Shown here: positions 8,529-17,187 of the stretch, one piece after another
Layout: every line of letters begins with the position of its first letter
Numbering within the stretch: position 1 is the stretch's first letter
From: Paenalcaligenes sp021793095
GTDB taxonomy: Bacteria > Pseudomonadota > Gammaproteobacteria > Burkholderiales > Burkholderiaceae_B
NCBI GenBank assembly: GCA_027317645.1
Contig: DAHVQS010000005.1
Coordinates: forward strand, 1 to 64,000
Reading direction: 5' to 3'
Length of the DNA stretch: 64,000 bases
Notes under the pieces: generated by a model
The model's database searches: none
Told to the model about the DNA's origin: nothing
What the model saw: only the letters and a program-made list of their open reading frames with translations
Program-made: the position numbers and the translations under genes

Positions 8529-9241
8529 GTGCAGATCGCATGTTGGAAATTAGCCGAGAGCTGTCTCAGGCACTGGATCAGCTAAAGTGGACAACACCGT
8601 CTCATGTCTATAACCCTCTTGATTATGCTTGGGCAAATCATGAGGAATATATCCGGCGTTATGGTGGGCAGCAAGGACGGATTTTGATGGTCGGGATGAA
8701 TCCAGGCCCCTGGGGAATGGCCCAAACGGGGATCCCTTTTGGGGATATTGGTTTTGTTACTCAGTGGTTGCAGTTGTGCGCGCCTCTATCTGGCCCCTTA
8801 CCTGAGCAACATCCTAAATATCCTATTTTGGGCATGGAATGCCATCGACGCGAGGGAAGCGGACAACGGCTGTGGGGGTGGGCTCAAGAGAGATTTGTGA
8901 CCCCACAGAAATTCTTTGAGCAGGCTTTTGTTTGGAATTATTGTCCGCTGCTCTTTTTAGGCCAGGGCAGAAATTTAATTCCTGAAAAACTTAAAAAAGC
9001 CGAACGTGATGCCCTGACCCCTCTTTGTGATGCCGCCTTGCGCGCAGTGATTGAATGTCTGCAGCCTCGCGTCCTCGTAGGGATTGGCCGCTATGCCGAA
9101 CAACGAATCCGGACAGTGATGGGCGCCGACACCGAGGTGCAGTATTTACTGCATCCTAGTCCTGCAAGCCCTCAGGCCAATAAAAACTGGGTGCAGCATG
9201 CGGATGCACTTTTTGCTCAATATATTCCAAATCAAATTTAG
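8525..9241 (+). CDS. SMUG1-family uracil-DNA glycosylase
   Basis: Removes uracil and some oxidised pyrimidines from DNA, starting base excision repair. Motif 1 is GMNPGPWGMAQTGIPFG (residues 57-73) and motif 2 is HPSPASPQANKNW (210-222), the hallmark pair of SMUG1; VWNYCPLLF (136-144) supplies the conserved base-recognition Asn. The 238-residue form begins at ATG 8525, overlapping the NAT stop as ATGA with AGG about ten bases upstream; a longer frame from 8501 has no ribosome binding site. SMUG1 is better known in animals but a minority of bacteria have it. Translationally coupled to NAT. Confidence 0.88.
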   Translation: MSADRMLEISRELSQALDQLKWTTPSHVYNPLDYAWANHEEYIRRYGGQQGRILMVGMNPGPWGMAQTGIPFGDIGFVTQWLQLCAPLSGPLPEQHPKYPILGMECHRREGSGQRLWGWAQERFVTPQKFFEQAFVWNYCPLLFLGQGRNLIPEKLKKAERDALTPLCDAALRAVIECLQPRVLVGIGRYAEQRIRTVMGADTEVQYLLHPSPASPQANKNWVQHADALFAQYIPNQI

Positions 9242-9293
9242 CCTTTGAGACGGTTGGTTTTTGCGCTGTTTAGAGGGGGCAGGCTCTCCCGCT

Positions 9294-10508
9294 CTAATCC
9301 ACAGGGCTTGTGGGAGCGGATATGCCCGCCCGGTGGCAGAGGATTTGGGCATAGATTTTTTCAAAATCAGCGGCAATATTTGACCAGTCAAACTGTTCAG
9401 CTAATTGTCGTCCTCCGCGTCTCAGGCGATCGCGCAACTCAGCATCCTCGAGTAAATGGCGTAATGCTTGGCTGAGCTCTTGGCCGCTATTGGGATCTTG
9501 TAATAGCAGGGCATTTTTTTGGTCTTGGGCGTAGTGAGCAAAGCCACAGTATTGTGGGCTACTCATGATGACGGGCAAACGATAGCTCATCGCCTCTAGT
9601 GGGGCCATACCAAAGCTATCATTTAATGTGGGGTGCACGTAGATATCGGCTGCTTGATAATAGGGGCTGATATCGGTGGTCTGCGTCACAAAGAGAATCC
9701 GATCTTTGAGTTGATGTCTCGCTACAATCTGTTCGTACATTGTTCGTTGATGAGCACGGACCCCAACGATGAGCAGCTTGGTGTGTTCGGGTAGCTGAGG
9801 TAATGCCTCGAGCAAGGTATTGAGGCCTTTGCGCTCGGGATTGCGGGCCACCAGTAGACAAAGTACATCGCCTGATTGTATGCCGAGGCGCTCTCTGGTT
9901 TGGGCGCGCGTGTCGGCGTCTGTTTGGGGCATATGCACCCCAGGGGGAATCACAGGAAAGTTAAAATCAGTGTGATAGGCGCTTTGAACTTGTTCCTTGA
10001 TCTGCTCTGATACCATCACCGTGCAACGCTGCGGTTGTTGGTGAATGCGATTTTTTTCAAGCCAACGATACATTTGTGCGCGAGGGCTTAGAAAATTACG
10101 CAAACGCTTGATGAATTTGGGTGCGACAAACCAACGGTAAAAGGCTGAGCGGACGTGGAGAACATCGACATGACCGCACCATCCACCCACATGAGAGTGG
10201 ACGATTTGAAAGGGGTGCTGCTTGAGGATGCGCTGGACTTTTTTGGCAAATAAAAAAGAGCGGATCCAACTGGGTAGGTGGTCGCTGATGGATACCGCGA
10301 TAAATGGCAGCTCAAGTGCACTTTGGGGATCATATTCGTAGCCGATCACAGTGACTTGATGGCGCTTGGAGAGCTCACGCATCAATTCGACGCCATAGGC
10401 CTCGGCGCCCCCGAATTGTTGACCAAAACGGGTGGTCACAAACGCAATGCTCAGAGGGGGTAAAGAGGTTAGCGCCGACGCTTTTGGTGTTCTTTTTTTG
10501 TCAGGCAT
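9294..10508 (-). CDS. GT4-family glycosyltransferase
   Basis: 404 residues with a GT-B fold. The N-terminal domain has the donor-independent glycine-rich loop (RFGQQFGGAEAYGVEL, about residues 27-42). The C-terminal domain has RNPERKGLNTLLEAL and the catalytic EX7E region around DSFGMAPLEAMSYRLPVI. This places it in family GT4 (formerly group 1), which uses nucleotide sugars to build LPS core, O-antigen or exopolysaccharide. The acceptor cannot be read from sequence. Its start overlaps the 3' end of the upstream polysaccharide deacetylase by 40 bases, so the pair is probably one transcript acting on the same glycan. Confidence 0.85.
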   Translation of the reverse strand: MPDKKRTPKASALTSLPPLSIAFVTTRFGQQFGGAEAYGVELMRELSKRHQVTVIGYEYDPQSALELPFIAVSISDHLPSWIRSFLFAKKVQRILKQHPFQIVHSHVGGWCGHVDVLHVRSAFYRWFVAPKFIKRLRNFLSPRAQMYRWLEKNRIHQQPQRCTVMVSEQIKEQVQSAYHTDFNFPVIPPGVHMPQTDADTRAQTRERLGIQSGDVLCLLVARNPERKGLNTLLEALPQLPEHTKLLIVGVRAHQRTMYEQIVARHQLKDRILFVTQTTDISPYYQAADIYVHPTLNDSFGMAPLEAMSYRLPVIMSSPQYCGFAHYAQDQKNALLLQDPNSGQELSQALRHLLEDAELRDRLRRGGRQLAEQFDWSNIAADFEKIYAQILCHRAGISAPTSPVD

Positions 10509-11191
10509 TTTTGCAGAAAATGAAATATATGCGTTGAGCGTGTAATGTTCACGCGGGGCAAATCAAAAGGGTCATCCTCAGTCAGTGCCAGTCCGCGTGC
10601 GGTGGTCGTGGCATTATCATAGCCGCTGTCTGCCACCCACTGCTCGATTTCTGCCGTTTTGTGCCCATACGGATAACAAAAGGAGTCAATTTTGGTGCCT
10701 AATAATTGCTCTAGATCTGTTTTTGACTGGGTAATTTGTTTTTTTGCCTCGGCTGGGGCAATGCGGGGTAGGTGGACGTGATCTTGGGTATGCGAGCCAA
10801 TTTCGTGCCCGCCCTCTAGCCATTGGATGATTTCGTCTTGATTCATGAGCGTACTGCTGGGCACGCCATTATCGGCGTCCCAAAAGTTGGTACCGCCCAG
10901 ATGATTACTCACGATGTAATTGGTCGCTGTAAAACCGAGCTCATTGAGTACTGGTAAAGCGTTTGTAAAAACATTGTGATAACCATCATCAAAGGTCAGG
11001 CCAATCACCTTGCCTTGTTTCTCGCCGCGCACATAGGGCATCAGATCGCGCATGCTCAAGCCGGTATAGCCCAATCTTTTGAGCCACCTCATTTGGCTGG
11101 TAAAGCGCTTAGGGTGGACAGTGAGGCTGCGAAAAGGAGTGCCTTTGGCTGCAGGTATATCAACCTGGTGGTACATCAGAATGGGAATCAT
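10469..11191 (-). CDS. NodB-type polysaccharide deacetylase
   Basis: Carbohydrate esterase family 4 protein that removes acetyl groups from an N- or O-acetylated polysaccharide. TFDDG (residues 66-70) holds the catalytic Asp pair and SHTQDH (133-138) the metal-binding HxxxH. The family usually opens with MIPILMYHQV as here, so I prefer the ATG at 11191 (240 residues); an upstream in-frame ATG at 11257 adds 22 residues without family resemblance. Neither start has a good Shine-Dalgarno. No export signal is obvious. Linked by overlap to the glycosyltransferase downstream, suggesting joint action on a lipid-linked sugar. Confidence 0.85.
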   Translation of the reverse strand: MIPILMYHQVDIPAAKGTPFRSLTVHPKRFTSQMRWLKRLGYTGLSMRDLMPYVRGEKQGKVIGLTFDDGYHNVFTNALPVLNELGFTATNYIVSNHLGGTNFWDADNGVPSSTLMNQDEIIQWLEGGHEIGSHTQDHVHLPRIAPAEAKKQITQSKTDLEQLLGTKIDSFCYPYGHKTAEIEQWVADSGYDNATTTARGLALTEDDPFDLPRVNITRSTHIFHFLQKCLTKKEHQKRRR

Positions 11192-11276
11192 AGGCTGCCA
11201 AGAGGAATTGATACAAGGTATGGTTTCTAAGGATAGTCTGCCACGGCAGCGCACCATACGCGTATTGAATAGGCAT

Positions 11277-11300
11277 AAAAAAAACCGCTAGCAGCGGTTA
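11277..11300 (-). terminator. Rho-independent terminator of ssrA
   Basis: On the minus strand, AACCGCT/AGCGGTT stem with a three-base loop, followed by a run of eight T residues. It starts about 15 bases after the tmRNA CCA end. Confidence 0.85.
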
Positions 11301-11314
11301 GGTATAAAAAATGT

Positions 11315-11689
11315 TGGTGGAGCCGGGGGGAATTGAACCCCCGTCCGCAAGCCCTCCACAGGCAGTTCTACATGTTTAGTCGACCTATTTTTAGTTTTAA
11401 CTGCTGACCATGCCGGCCAACTGGCCAAGTCAACAGCGAGCTACTAAGTTTTAAGCGCAGCCTACGTAGCCTAGGCGTTGCCGAGTCTTTGTCATATGAC
11501 GTTGCTATCAGGAGAACCTGACCTAGCCCAAAGACAAGCTAGTGCAACGGCTTTAAGACTGGTTTTTAAGCAGCTAAAGCGAAACGCTCATCGTTGGCGT
11601 TTATAGGTTTTCCAGTGGTTTTACGAGCGAACTGGTGCTCGACATGCCCTGCTCTGCTTTGTGACCCACGTCGAAGCCAGGTCGGCCCC
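11315..11689 (-). ncRNA. ssrA: tmRNA (ssrA), one-piece
   Basis: Transfer-messenger RNA that rescues stalled ribosomes. On the minus strand it begins GGGGCCGACCTGGCTTCGAC and ends GGTTCAATTCC...CGGCTCCACCA. The 5' GGGGCCG pairs with the 3' CGGCTCC to give the seven-pair acceptor stem, and CCA is encoded. The tag frame lies at 11566-11598 and encodes ANDERFALAA before TAA, with GCC as the resume codon. Length 375 nt. It is a single-piece molecule, not permuted. The tag is, from memory, the same as in Bordetella, which fits the family placement. Confidence 0.97.
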
Positions 11690-11822
11690 GCCATGATCAA
11701 GCTAAAAGCTTTGTATGCGAGATCTAAATGGATACTTTAAAAGCCAGGCCAAAATAATTGGTACGACAATTTAGCCCATTAGACTGTGTCAATTTTAAAT
11801 ACTTTTGTATAAACCGTCAAGA

Positions 11823-12515
11823 TCAGGCGACCTTTGTGGCGCGGGGAGAGAGCCCATTTATCCATTGCTTCACAATAGGAAAGAGCTCGTCTGGATGATT
11901 GGCAATGGCGTCGGCCCCCCAATTTTTAGTGTCGGGATCAAATTGGCAATATCCATAGGCAGCAACGACAGAAGCCATATTAGCAACCTGAGCGGCGACG
12001 ATGTCGCGCTCATCGTCACCGATGTAAATGCATTGTTCGCAGGCGATGTCATATAGCTTGGCAGCCCGAAATAAAGCAGCTGGGTGGGGTTTGAGATAAG
12101 GGGTGGAATCACCACCGACCAGTACCGCACAGTCTTTTTCGATGCCCAAATGCCGCATGATAGGGCGGGTCAGGTACTCGGCTTTATTCGTCACAATGCC
12201 CCAAGGAATATCGTGCTGGGTGAGGCGTTGTAATAATGCACCCATGCCATCAAAAAGCACAGTATCCACATCGAGGTTTTGCTCATAGTGGCGTAAAAAT
12301 TGGTCCCTGATCTCATCATATTGAGGATCATCGGTCTTTATTTTTAGTGTCGCCCAGATAAGTCCTCGGGCACCCATGGAGGCATAGGGGCGCAGATAGT
12401 CCACGCTGAGCGGCTCCATGCCGCGTTCGGTGCGTAAGGTGTTGGCACTGTTGGCCAAATCAGGGGCAGAATCGGCGACGGTACCGTCAAAATCAAATAA
12501 AACAAGTTTTTTCAT
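11823..12515 (-). CDS. gph: Phosphoglycolate phosphatase-type HAD hydrolase
   Basis: Haloacid dehalogenase hydrolase that dephosphorylates 2-phosphoglycolate, a by-product of DNA 3'-end repair. 230 residues. Motif 1 is LFDFDGTVADS with the nucleophile Asp8 and acid Asp10. Motif 2 Thr is in IVTNK and motif 4 is IGDDERDI (about residues 165-172). The cap domain lies between motifs 1 and 2. It starts three bases after ubiG ends on the same strand, the usual ubiG-gph arrangement in Burkholderiales. Substrate is inferred from this context; many similar HAD enzymes are less specific. Confidence 0.87.
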   Translation of the reverse strand: MKKLVLFDFDGTVADSAPDLANSANTLRTERGMEPLSVDYLRPYASMGARGLIWATLKIKTDDPQYDEIRDQFLRHYEQNLDVDTVLFDGMGALLQRLTQHDIPWGIVTNKAEYLTRPIMRHLGIEKDCAVLVGGDSTPYLKPHPAALFRAAKLYDIACEQCIYIGDDERDIVAAQVANMASVVAAYGYCQFDPDTKNWGADAIANHPDELFPIVKQWINGLSPRATKVA

Positions 12516-12518
12516 GAC

Positions 12519-13262
12519 TTAGCGAGTAGGGGTTGGGAGTTTGGATGTGGCCATCAGGTAATTCACTGAGCTGTCCTCAGTGATGGAGTAGATTTTGTTT
12601 AATGGGTTGTAGGTGAGGCCACTGATTTTTTGTACTTTGAGTTCGGCATCTCGCGCGGCCCGTGCTAATTCGCTGGGTTTGATAAATGATTCGTAGTGGT
12701 GGGTGCCACGGGGGAGTAGATTAAGGACATATTCAGCGCCAATGATCGCAAAAAGAAAACTTTTGGGATTACGGTTAAGAGTAGAAAAGAAAACCCACCC
12801 ACCGGGTTTCACCATTTGAGCACAGGCATGGACCACTGAAGCAGGGTTGGGGACATGCTCTAGCATTTCCATGCAAGTGATCACATCAAATTTTTCTGGA
12901 TGTTCAGAGGCAAATTCCTCGGCACTGCTATGGTGATATTCGACTGAAACCCCACTTTCTAGGCTATGCAAACGCGCGATCTTGAGTGAACGCATGGCCA
13001 AGTCAATGCCGGTCACCTGAGCTCCCTGTTGGGCCATGCTTTCGGACAAAATTCCGCCCCCACAGCCAACGTCCAGTATTTTTTTATCCTGTAGGCTACC
13101 CACCTGCTCTAAAATCCAGTTAAGGCGTAGTGGGTTAATCTCATGCAGTGGTTTAAATTCGCTATCTGGATCCCACCAACGTGTGGCGAGGGCGCTAAAC
13201 TTTTCAATTTCGGCGGGATCGACGTTAATGCGGGTAGTGTTTGGGCTGCTGTTTGTTGTCAT
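12519..13262 (-). CDS. ubiG: Ubiquinone biosynthesis O-methyltransferase UbiG
   Basis: SAM-dependent methyltransferase acting twice in ubiquinone synthesis, on the polyprenyl catechol and on demethylubiquinol. 247 residues from ATG 13262 (AGAG upstream); the frame could extend to a TTG at 13283 but that start is unlikely. SAM motif I is ILDVGCGGG (62-70). The N-terminal FSALATRWWDP and the LNRNPKSFLFAI stretch are characteristic of UbiG rather than of other methyltransferases. Upstream of gph and downstream of ompA, all on the minus strand, with an ompA terminator between ompA and ubiG. Confidence 0.95.
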   Translation of the reverse strand: MTTNSSPNTTRINVDPAEIEKFSALATRWWDPDSEFKPLHEINPLRLNWILEQVGSLQDKKILDVGCGGGILSESMAQQGAQVTGIDLAMRSLKIARLHSLESGVSVEYHHSSAEEFASEHPEKFDVITCMEMLEHVPNPASVVHACAQMVKPGGWVFFSTLNRNPKSFLFAIIGAEYVLNLLPRGTHHYESFIKPSELARAARDAELKVQKISGLTYNPLNKIYSITEDSSVNYLMATSKLPTPTR

Positions 13263-13285
13263 GGCACACTCTTTGTCTTGCAAAT

Positions 13286-13316
13286 AGAAAAGGCCCCACG
13301 GTTGTGGAGCCTTTAT
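13286..13316 (-). terminator. Terminator downstream of ompA
   Basis: Stem AAGGCTCCAC/GTGGGGCCTT (one mismatch) with a four-base AACC loop, followed by TT on the minus strand. It separates highly expressed ompA from ubiG. Confidence 0.65.
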
Positions 13317-13352
13317 TGTAGCGTTTTATGCGCAGGTTCGTGTGCGGTGCGA

Positions 13353-13943
13353 TTATTCTTCGCGAATCCCTACGATTTCGATCTCTACGCGACGGTTTTG
13401 TGCGCGGCCTTCACGGGTCGCATTGGATGCGATTGGGTCAGCCTCGCCTTTACCTTCGGTATAGATCAAATTAGCAGGAACGCCTCGTTCTACGAGGTAA
13501 TCTTTAACTGACTGGGCACGACGCTCAGAAAGTTTCAGGTTATAAGCCGCAGGACCTGTGGAGTCGGTATAACCGGTGGCAATGATTGCCTCGAGATCCA
13601 TGGTGTTAACTTCGTCGGCTACCTGATCGAGTACCTGCTTGCCCTCGGGCTTGAGGTTTGCTTTGTCAAAGTCAAAGAAAGTGTCAGCGTTGAGTACGAC
13701 CTTGGTCGCTACGGGCTCGACTACTGCAACTTCTTCTTCGACTGGAACGCCGTCACAACCTGGGATGCCGGTTGCAGGTGTCCAGAAGGGAGTGCGCCAG
13801 CACAGTTCACCTGTGCCATTACGCCATACATCCCCGAAAGGGTTTTGCCAGTTGTTCACTTCGCCAGTCTGGGCGGACACAGCACCAGAGGCTGTGGCTG
13901 CCGCGATGGCGAGTGCAAGTGCGATTTTGGAGGGTTTATTCAT
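13353..13943 (-). CDS. ompA: OmpA-family outer membrane protein
   Basis: 196-residue protein with a cleavable signal peptide (residues 1-24, ending VSA-Q). A short linker rich in Trp and Glu/Val follows, then a C-terminal OmpA peptidoglycan-binding domain from about residue 83 (FFDFDKANLKPEG, GYTDSTG, NLKLSERRAQSVKDYL, NRRVEIEI). The eight-strand barrel of E. coli OmpA is absent, as in Bordetella OmpA proteins of the same size. The two Cys at about 48 and 63 could form a disulfide. Strong ribosome binding site (GAGGAG) and a strong sigma-70 promoter upstream suggest an abundant protein. Confidence 0.92.
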   Translation of the reverse strand: MNKPSKIALALAIAAATASGAVSAQTGEVNNWQNPFGDVWRNGTGELCWRTPFWTPATGIPGCDGVPVEEEVAVVEPVATKVVLNADTFFDFDKANLKPEGKQVLDQVADEVNTMDLEAIIATGYTDSTGPAAYNLKLSERRAQSVKDYLVERGVPANLIYTEGKGEADPIASNATREGRAQNRRVEIEIVGIREE

Positions 13944-14440
13944 GTTTCTCCTCGTTGAGCTGATGCTGTTAAGTGACCGCAGCGAACCCCCGCCGCATAT
14001 AAAAATAACGGAACCAGTATAGCAACGCTATTGAACGGGTCAAAGAATTGCGCTGGGTTTCTTGTGTGTTAGCTGAAATGTTAAGACATTTCGCCGAGAT
14101 TGGCTAAGCTCAAAGCCAATAACTGGGCGATAACTTGGTAGAAAACCGCGGAAACAGCTTTAAATGTTGGGTTTAGGCAACAGGAGTGGGCTGCTGCCTG
14201 TTTTTTCCCTGGGATGAACAGAGCACATCTCTTTTTACGAGGATAATAAAAGGGTGGCGACGAGATCGGCACAGAAATACGTCTTTTAACTTAAAGTGAT
14301 AGAATTTCCTTGTTATGGCCGATTTGGCCGTACAAGACCAGTTATAAGAGGGTCATGATCGCCAGTTGGGATGACTCGGCGGGCGATACCGATGACCAAT
14401 GCGCTTATTTTTCTAACCTCTAAACGTCTAAAGATTATCT
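13944..14440. other. Divergent ompA-gyrA intergenic region
   Basis: 497 bases without a supported gene. The ompA side holds the sigma-70 promoter. On the gyrA side a TAGAAT (14300-14305) could be a -10 element, but no good -35 lies at the right distance. A minus-strand frame at 14081-14272 is present but has no ribosome binding site and no recognisable protein. Confidence 0.5.
14009..14043 (-). promoter_or_regulatory. Sigma-70 promoter of ompA
   Basis: On the minus strand TTGACC (14038-14043), a 16-base spacer, and TATACT (14016-14021). Transcription would start near 14009, giving a leader of about 65 bases before the ompA ATG. Confidence 0.65.
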
Positions 14441-17155
14441 ATGGATTCCTTTGCAAAGGAGACTCTTCCAATTTCCCTGGAAGAGGAGATGCGCCGCAGT
14501 TACCTTGATTATGCAATGAGCGTGATCGTTGGCCGTGCCTTGCCTGATGTGCGTGATGGCCTCAAGCCCGTCCATCGGCGAGTGCTCTACGCGATGCATG
14601 AGCTTAATAACGACTGGAACCGCCCCTACAAGAAATCTGCCCGTATCGTCGGGGATGTGATCGGTAAATACCACCCTCACGGGGATGTCGCCGTCTATGA
14701 CACCATTGTGCGTTTGGCCCAGGATTTTTCCATGCGCAACATGTTGGTTGATGGGCAAGGTAACTTTGGTTCCATTGATGGGGATAGTGCTGCGGCGATG
14801 CGTTATACCGAGATTCGGTTGGCAAAAATTGCGCATGAGCTGCTGGCAGATATCGATCAAGAGACAGTGGATTTTGTCCCTAACTACGATGGGAGTGAGC
14901 TCGAGCCCAGCATTTTGCCGACGCGGTTGCCCAACCTGCTGGTGAATGGCAGTTCGGGGATTGCGGTGGGCATGGCCACCAATATCCCGCCGCATAATTT
15001 GGCTGAGGTGGTTGATGGCTGTTTGTATTGTCTAGAAAACCCAGACTGCACAGTAGATGATTTATTCGAGTATATCCCGGCGCCAGACTTTCCGACGGGG
15101 GGCACCATTTATGGAATCTCCGGTGTTCGCGAGGGTTATCGGACGGGGCGTGGTCGGGTGGTCATGCGTGCCAATGCTCATTTCGAAGAGATGGACAATG
15201 GGCGAGAGGCCATTATTGTGGATGCCTTACCGTATCAGGTAAACAAAAAATCCCTCCAAGAGCGCATTGCTGAGCTGGTGCAGGAAAAGAAAATCGAGGG
15301 GATTGCCGATATTCGCGATGAGTCGGACAAGGACGGGATGCGTTTAGTGATCGAGCTACGGCGCGGCGAGGTCCCCGAGGTCATCCTTAACAATCTCTAC
15401 AAAAATACCCAACTACAAGAGACCTTTGGGATGAACTTGGTCGCATTGGTCGACGGTCAACCCAAACTGCTTAACCTCAAGCAGCTCGTCGAATACTTTT
15501 TATTCCACCGCCGCGAGGTGGTCACCCGTCGTACGGTATTTCAACTGCGTCGGGCTCGAGATCGGGGGCATGTGCTCGAGGGCTTGGCAGTGGCATTGGC
15601 CAATATAGACGAGTTTATCCGCATTATTCGTGCTGCTCCCACGCCCCCAGAGGCGCGTCAAGAGTTAATGGCACGTAGCTGGGATGCCAGTTTGGTGCGC
15701 ACCATGATCCAACGCGCAGACGAAGGACAGGTGCCGGGTGGGCATTTAGCTTATCGCCCCGAGGATCTCGAAGAGCACTATGGTATCCAAGAGGATGGTT
15801 CTTATCGTTTAAGTCCCACTCAGGCGCAGGAAATCCTTAATATGCGTCTGCAGCGTTTGACCGGCTTAGAGCAGGACAAGATTGTCAATGAGTATCGAGA
15901 GGTGATGGAGCTCATTGCTGACTTACTCGATATTTTGTCCCGTCCTGAGCGCGTGACCGAGATCATCGGGACTGAGCTCCAGGAAATCAAAGAGGAATAC
16001 GCGCTGAAAAACAAAGATGAGCGCCGCTCCTTTGTAGAACATAATGCAACCGAACTGGATACCGAAGACTTAATCACGCCCATGGATATGGTGGTGACGC
16101 TCTCTCATGCAGGTTATATCAAGAGTCAGCCCTTGTCCGAGTACCGTGCGCAGCGACGGGGTGGGCGCGGCAAGGTTGCTACCACCATGCGTGATGATGA
16201 TTGGGTAGATCAGCTCTTTATCGCCAACACGCATGACTACTTGTTGTGCTTTTCCGATCATGGGCGTGTTTATTGGCTCAAGGTCTGGGAGGTGCCCCAA
16301 GGCTCACGCAATTCCCGTGGGCGACCAATCGTCAATATGTTCCCGTTAGAGCCCGAGGAAAAGATTACGGCTGTTTTATCGATCAAAGAGTTTACTGACG
16401 ATCAGTTTGTCTTTATGGCGACGACCCAGGGCACGGTCAAGAAAACAGCTTTGTCAGCTTTTGCAAACCCACGCAAGGCAGGCATCATTGCAGTGGGCCT
16501 GGCCGAGGATGATTACCTGATCGGGGTGCAGTTGACCTCGGGTAATGATGATGTGCTGTTATTTTCTGATGACGGCAAGGCGGCCCGCTTTACTGAGCAG
16601 GATGTCCGCCCAATGGGGCGCACTGCACGCGGTGTACGTGGGATGAGTCTAGAAAAGGGGCAGCAGGTCATTGGTATGGTCGTCGCCCAAGATGATTCCT
16701 ATAGCGTGTTGACGGCCACTGAAAATGGCTATGGCAAGCGCACCTCTTTGGCAGAGTACCCTCGTTATAATCGAGGGACCAAAGGAGTCATCGCCATTCA
16801 ATGCTCTGAACGTAATGGGCCGCTGGTCGGCGCTGTGTTGGTTGAAGAGACGGATGAGATCATGTTGATCACCAATACGGGGGTGCTGGTACGCACACGT
16901 GTCGAGGAAATCCGTGCGATGGGCCGTGCGACCCAGGGGGTCACTCTGATTAACGTTGATGAGGGCGGTCGATTGTCAGGGGTTTACCGAGTGCTCGAGC
17001 AAGATGTCGACGAGGCAGCCGATGAAATCTCACTCGAGGGGCAGGCCCAGAGCGGCGATCTACCCATGGCTGATGACGCCGCGGATCAGGCGGACGATTC
17101 AGACGATTCTGGCAATTCAGATGATTCTGGTAATTCAGATGATTCAGACAAATAA
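14441..17155 (+). CDS. gyrA: DNA gyrase subunit A
   Basis: Breakage-reunion subunit of the type II topoisomerase that introduces negative supercoils. 904 residues. Catalytic Tyr122 lies in AAAMRYTEIRL. The GyrA box is QRRGGRG (571-577), which marks gyrase rather than ParC. The quinolone-determining region reads YHPHGDVAVYDTIV: residue 83, normally Ser, is Val (codon GTC at 14687), while Asp87 is kept. The last 40 or so residues are very acidic, with tandem repeats of the hexapeptide DDSGNS, longer than in E. coli GyrA. No clear Shine-Dalgarno before the ATG. Confidence 0.98.
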   Translation: MDSFAKETLPISLEEEMRRSYLDYAMSVIVGRALPDVRDGLKPVHRRVLYAMHELNNDWNRPYKKSARIVGDVIGKYHPHGDVAVYDTIVRLAQDFSMRNMLVDGQGNFGSIDGDSAAAMRYTEIRLAKIAHELLADIDQETVDFVPNYDGSELEPSILPTRLPNLLVNGSSGIAVGMATNIPPHNLAEVVDGCLYCLENPDCTVDDLFEYIPAPDFPTGGTIYGISGVREGYRTGRGRVVMRANAHFEEMDNGREAIIVDALPYQVNKKSLQERIAELVQEKKIEGIADIRDESDKDGMRLVIELRRGEVPEVILNNLYKNTQLQETFGMNLVALVDGQPKLLNLKQLVEYFLFHRREVVTRRTVFQLRRARDRGHVLEGLAVALANIDEFIRIIRAAPTPPEARQELMARSWDASLVRTMIQRADEGQVPGGHLAYRPEDLEEHYGIQEDGSYRLSPTQAQEILNMRLQRLTGLEQDKIVNEYREVMELIADLLDILSRPERVTEIIGTELQEIKEEYALKNKDERRSFVEHNATELDTEDLITPMDMVVTLSHAGYIKSQPLSEYRAQRRGGRGKVATTMRDDDWVDQLFIANTHDYLLCFSDHGRVYWLKVWEVPQGSRNSRGRPIVNMFPLEPEEKITAVLSIKEFTDDQFVFMATTQGTVKKTALSAFANPRKAGIIAVGLAEDDYLIGVQLTSGNDDVLLFSDDGKAARFTEQDVRPMGRTARGVRGMSLEKGQQVIGMVVAQDDSYSVLTATENGYGKRTSLAEYPRYNRGTKGVIAIQCSERNGPLVGAVLVEETDEIMLITNTGVLVRTRVEEIRAMGRATQGVTLINVDEGGRLSGVYRVLEQDVDEAADEISLEGQAQSGDLPMADDAADQADDSDDSGNSDDSGNSDDSDK
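17096..17153 (+). repeat. Short tandem repeat encoding the acidic GyrA tail
   Basis: An 18-base unit (GATTCTGGYAATTCAGAT) occurs twice in a row with partial copies on each side, encoding DDSGNS repeats. Copy number could vary between strains by slippage without breaking the frame. Confidence 0.7.
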
Positions 17156-17187
17156 TTAATCACACTATTCATATATCAATAAATATT

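Noticed and set aside
14081..14272. 63-residue minus-strand frame in the ompA-gyrA gap
   Set aside because: No ribosome binding site, odd composition, and it lies within the promoter region; not reported as a gene.
14435..14995. 186-residue minus-strand frame over the gyrA start
   Set aside because: Antisense shadow of a conserved gyrA region; no family resemblance.
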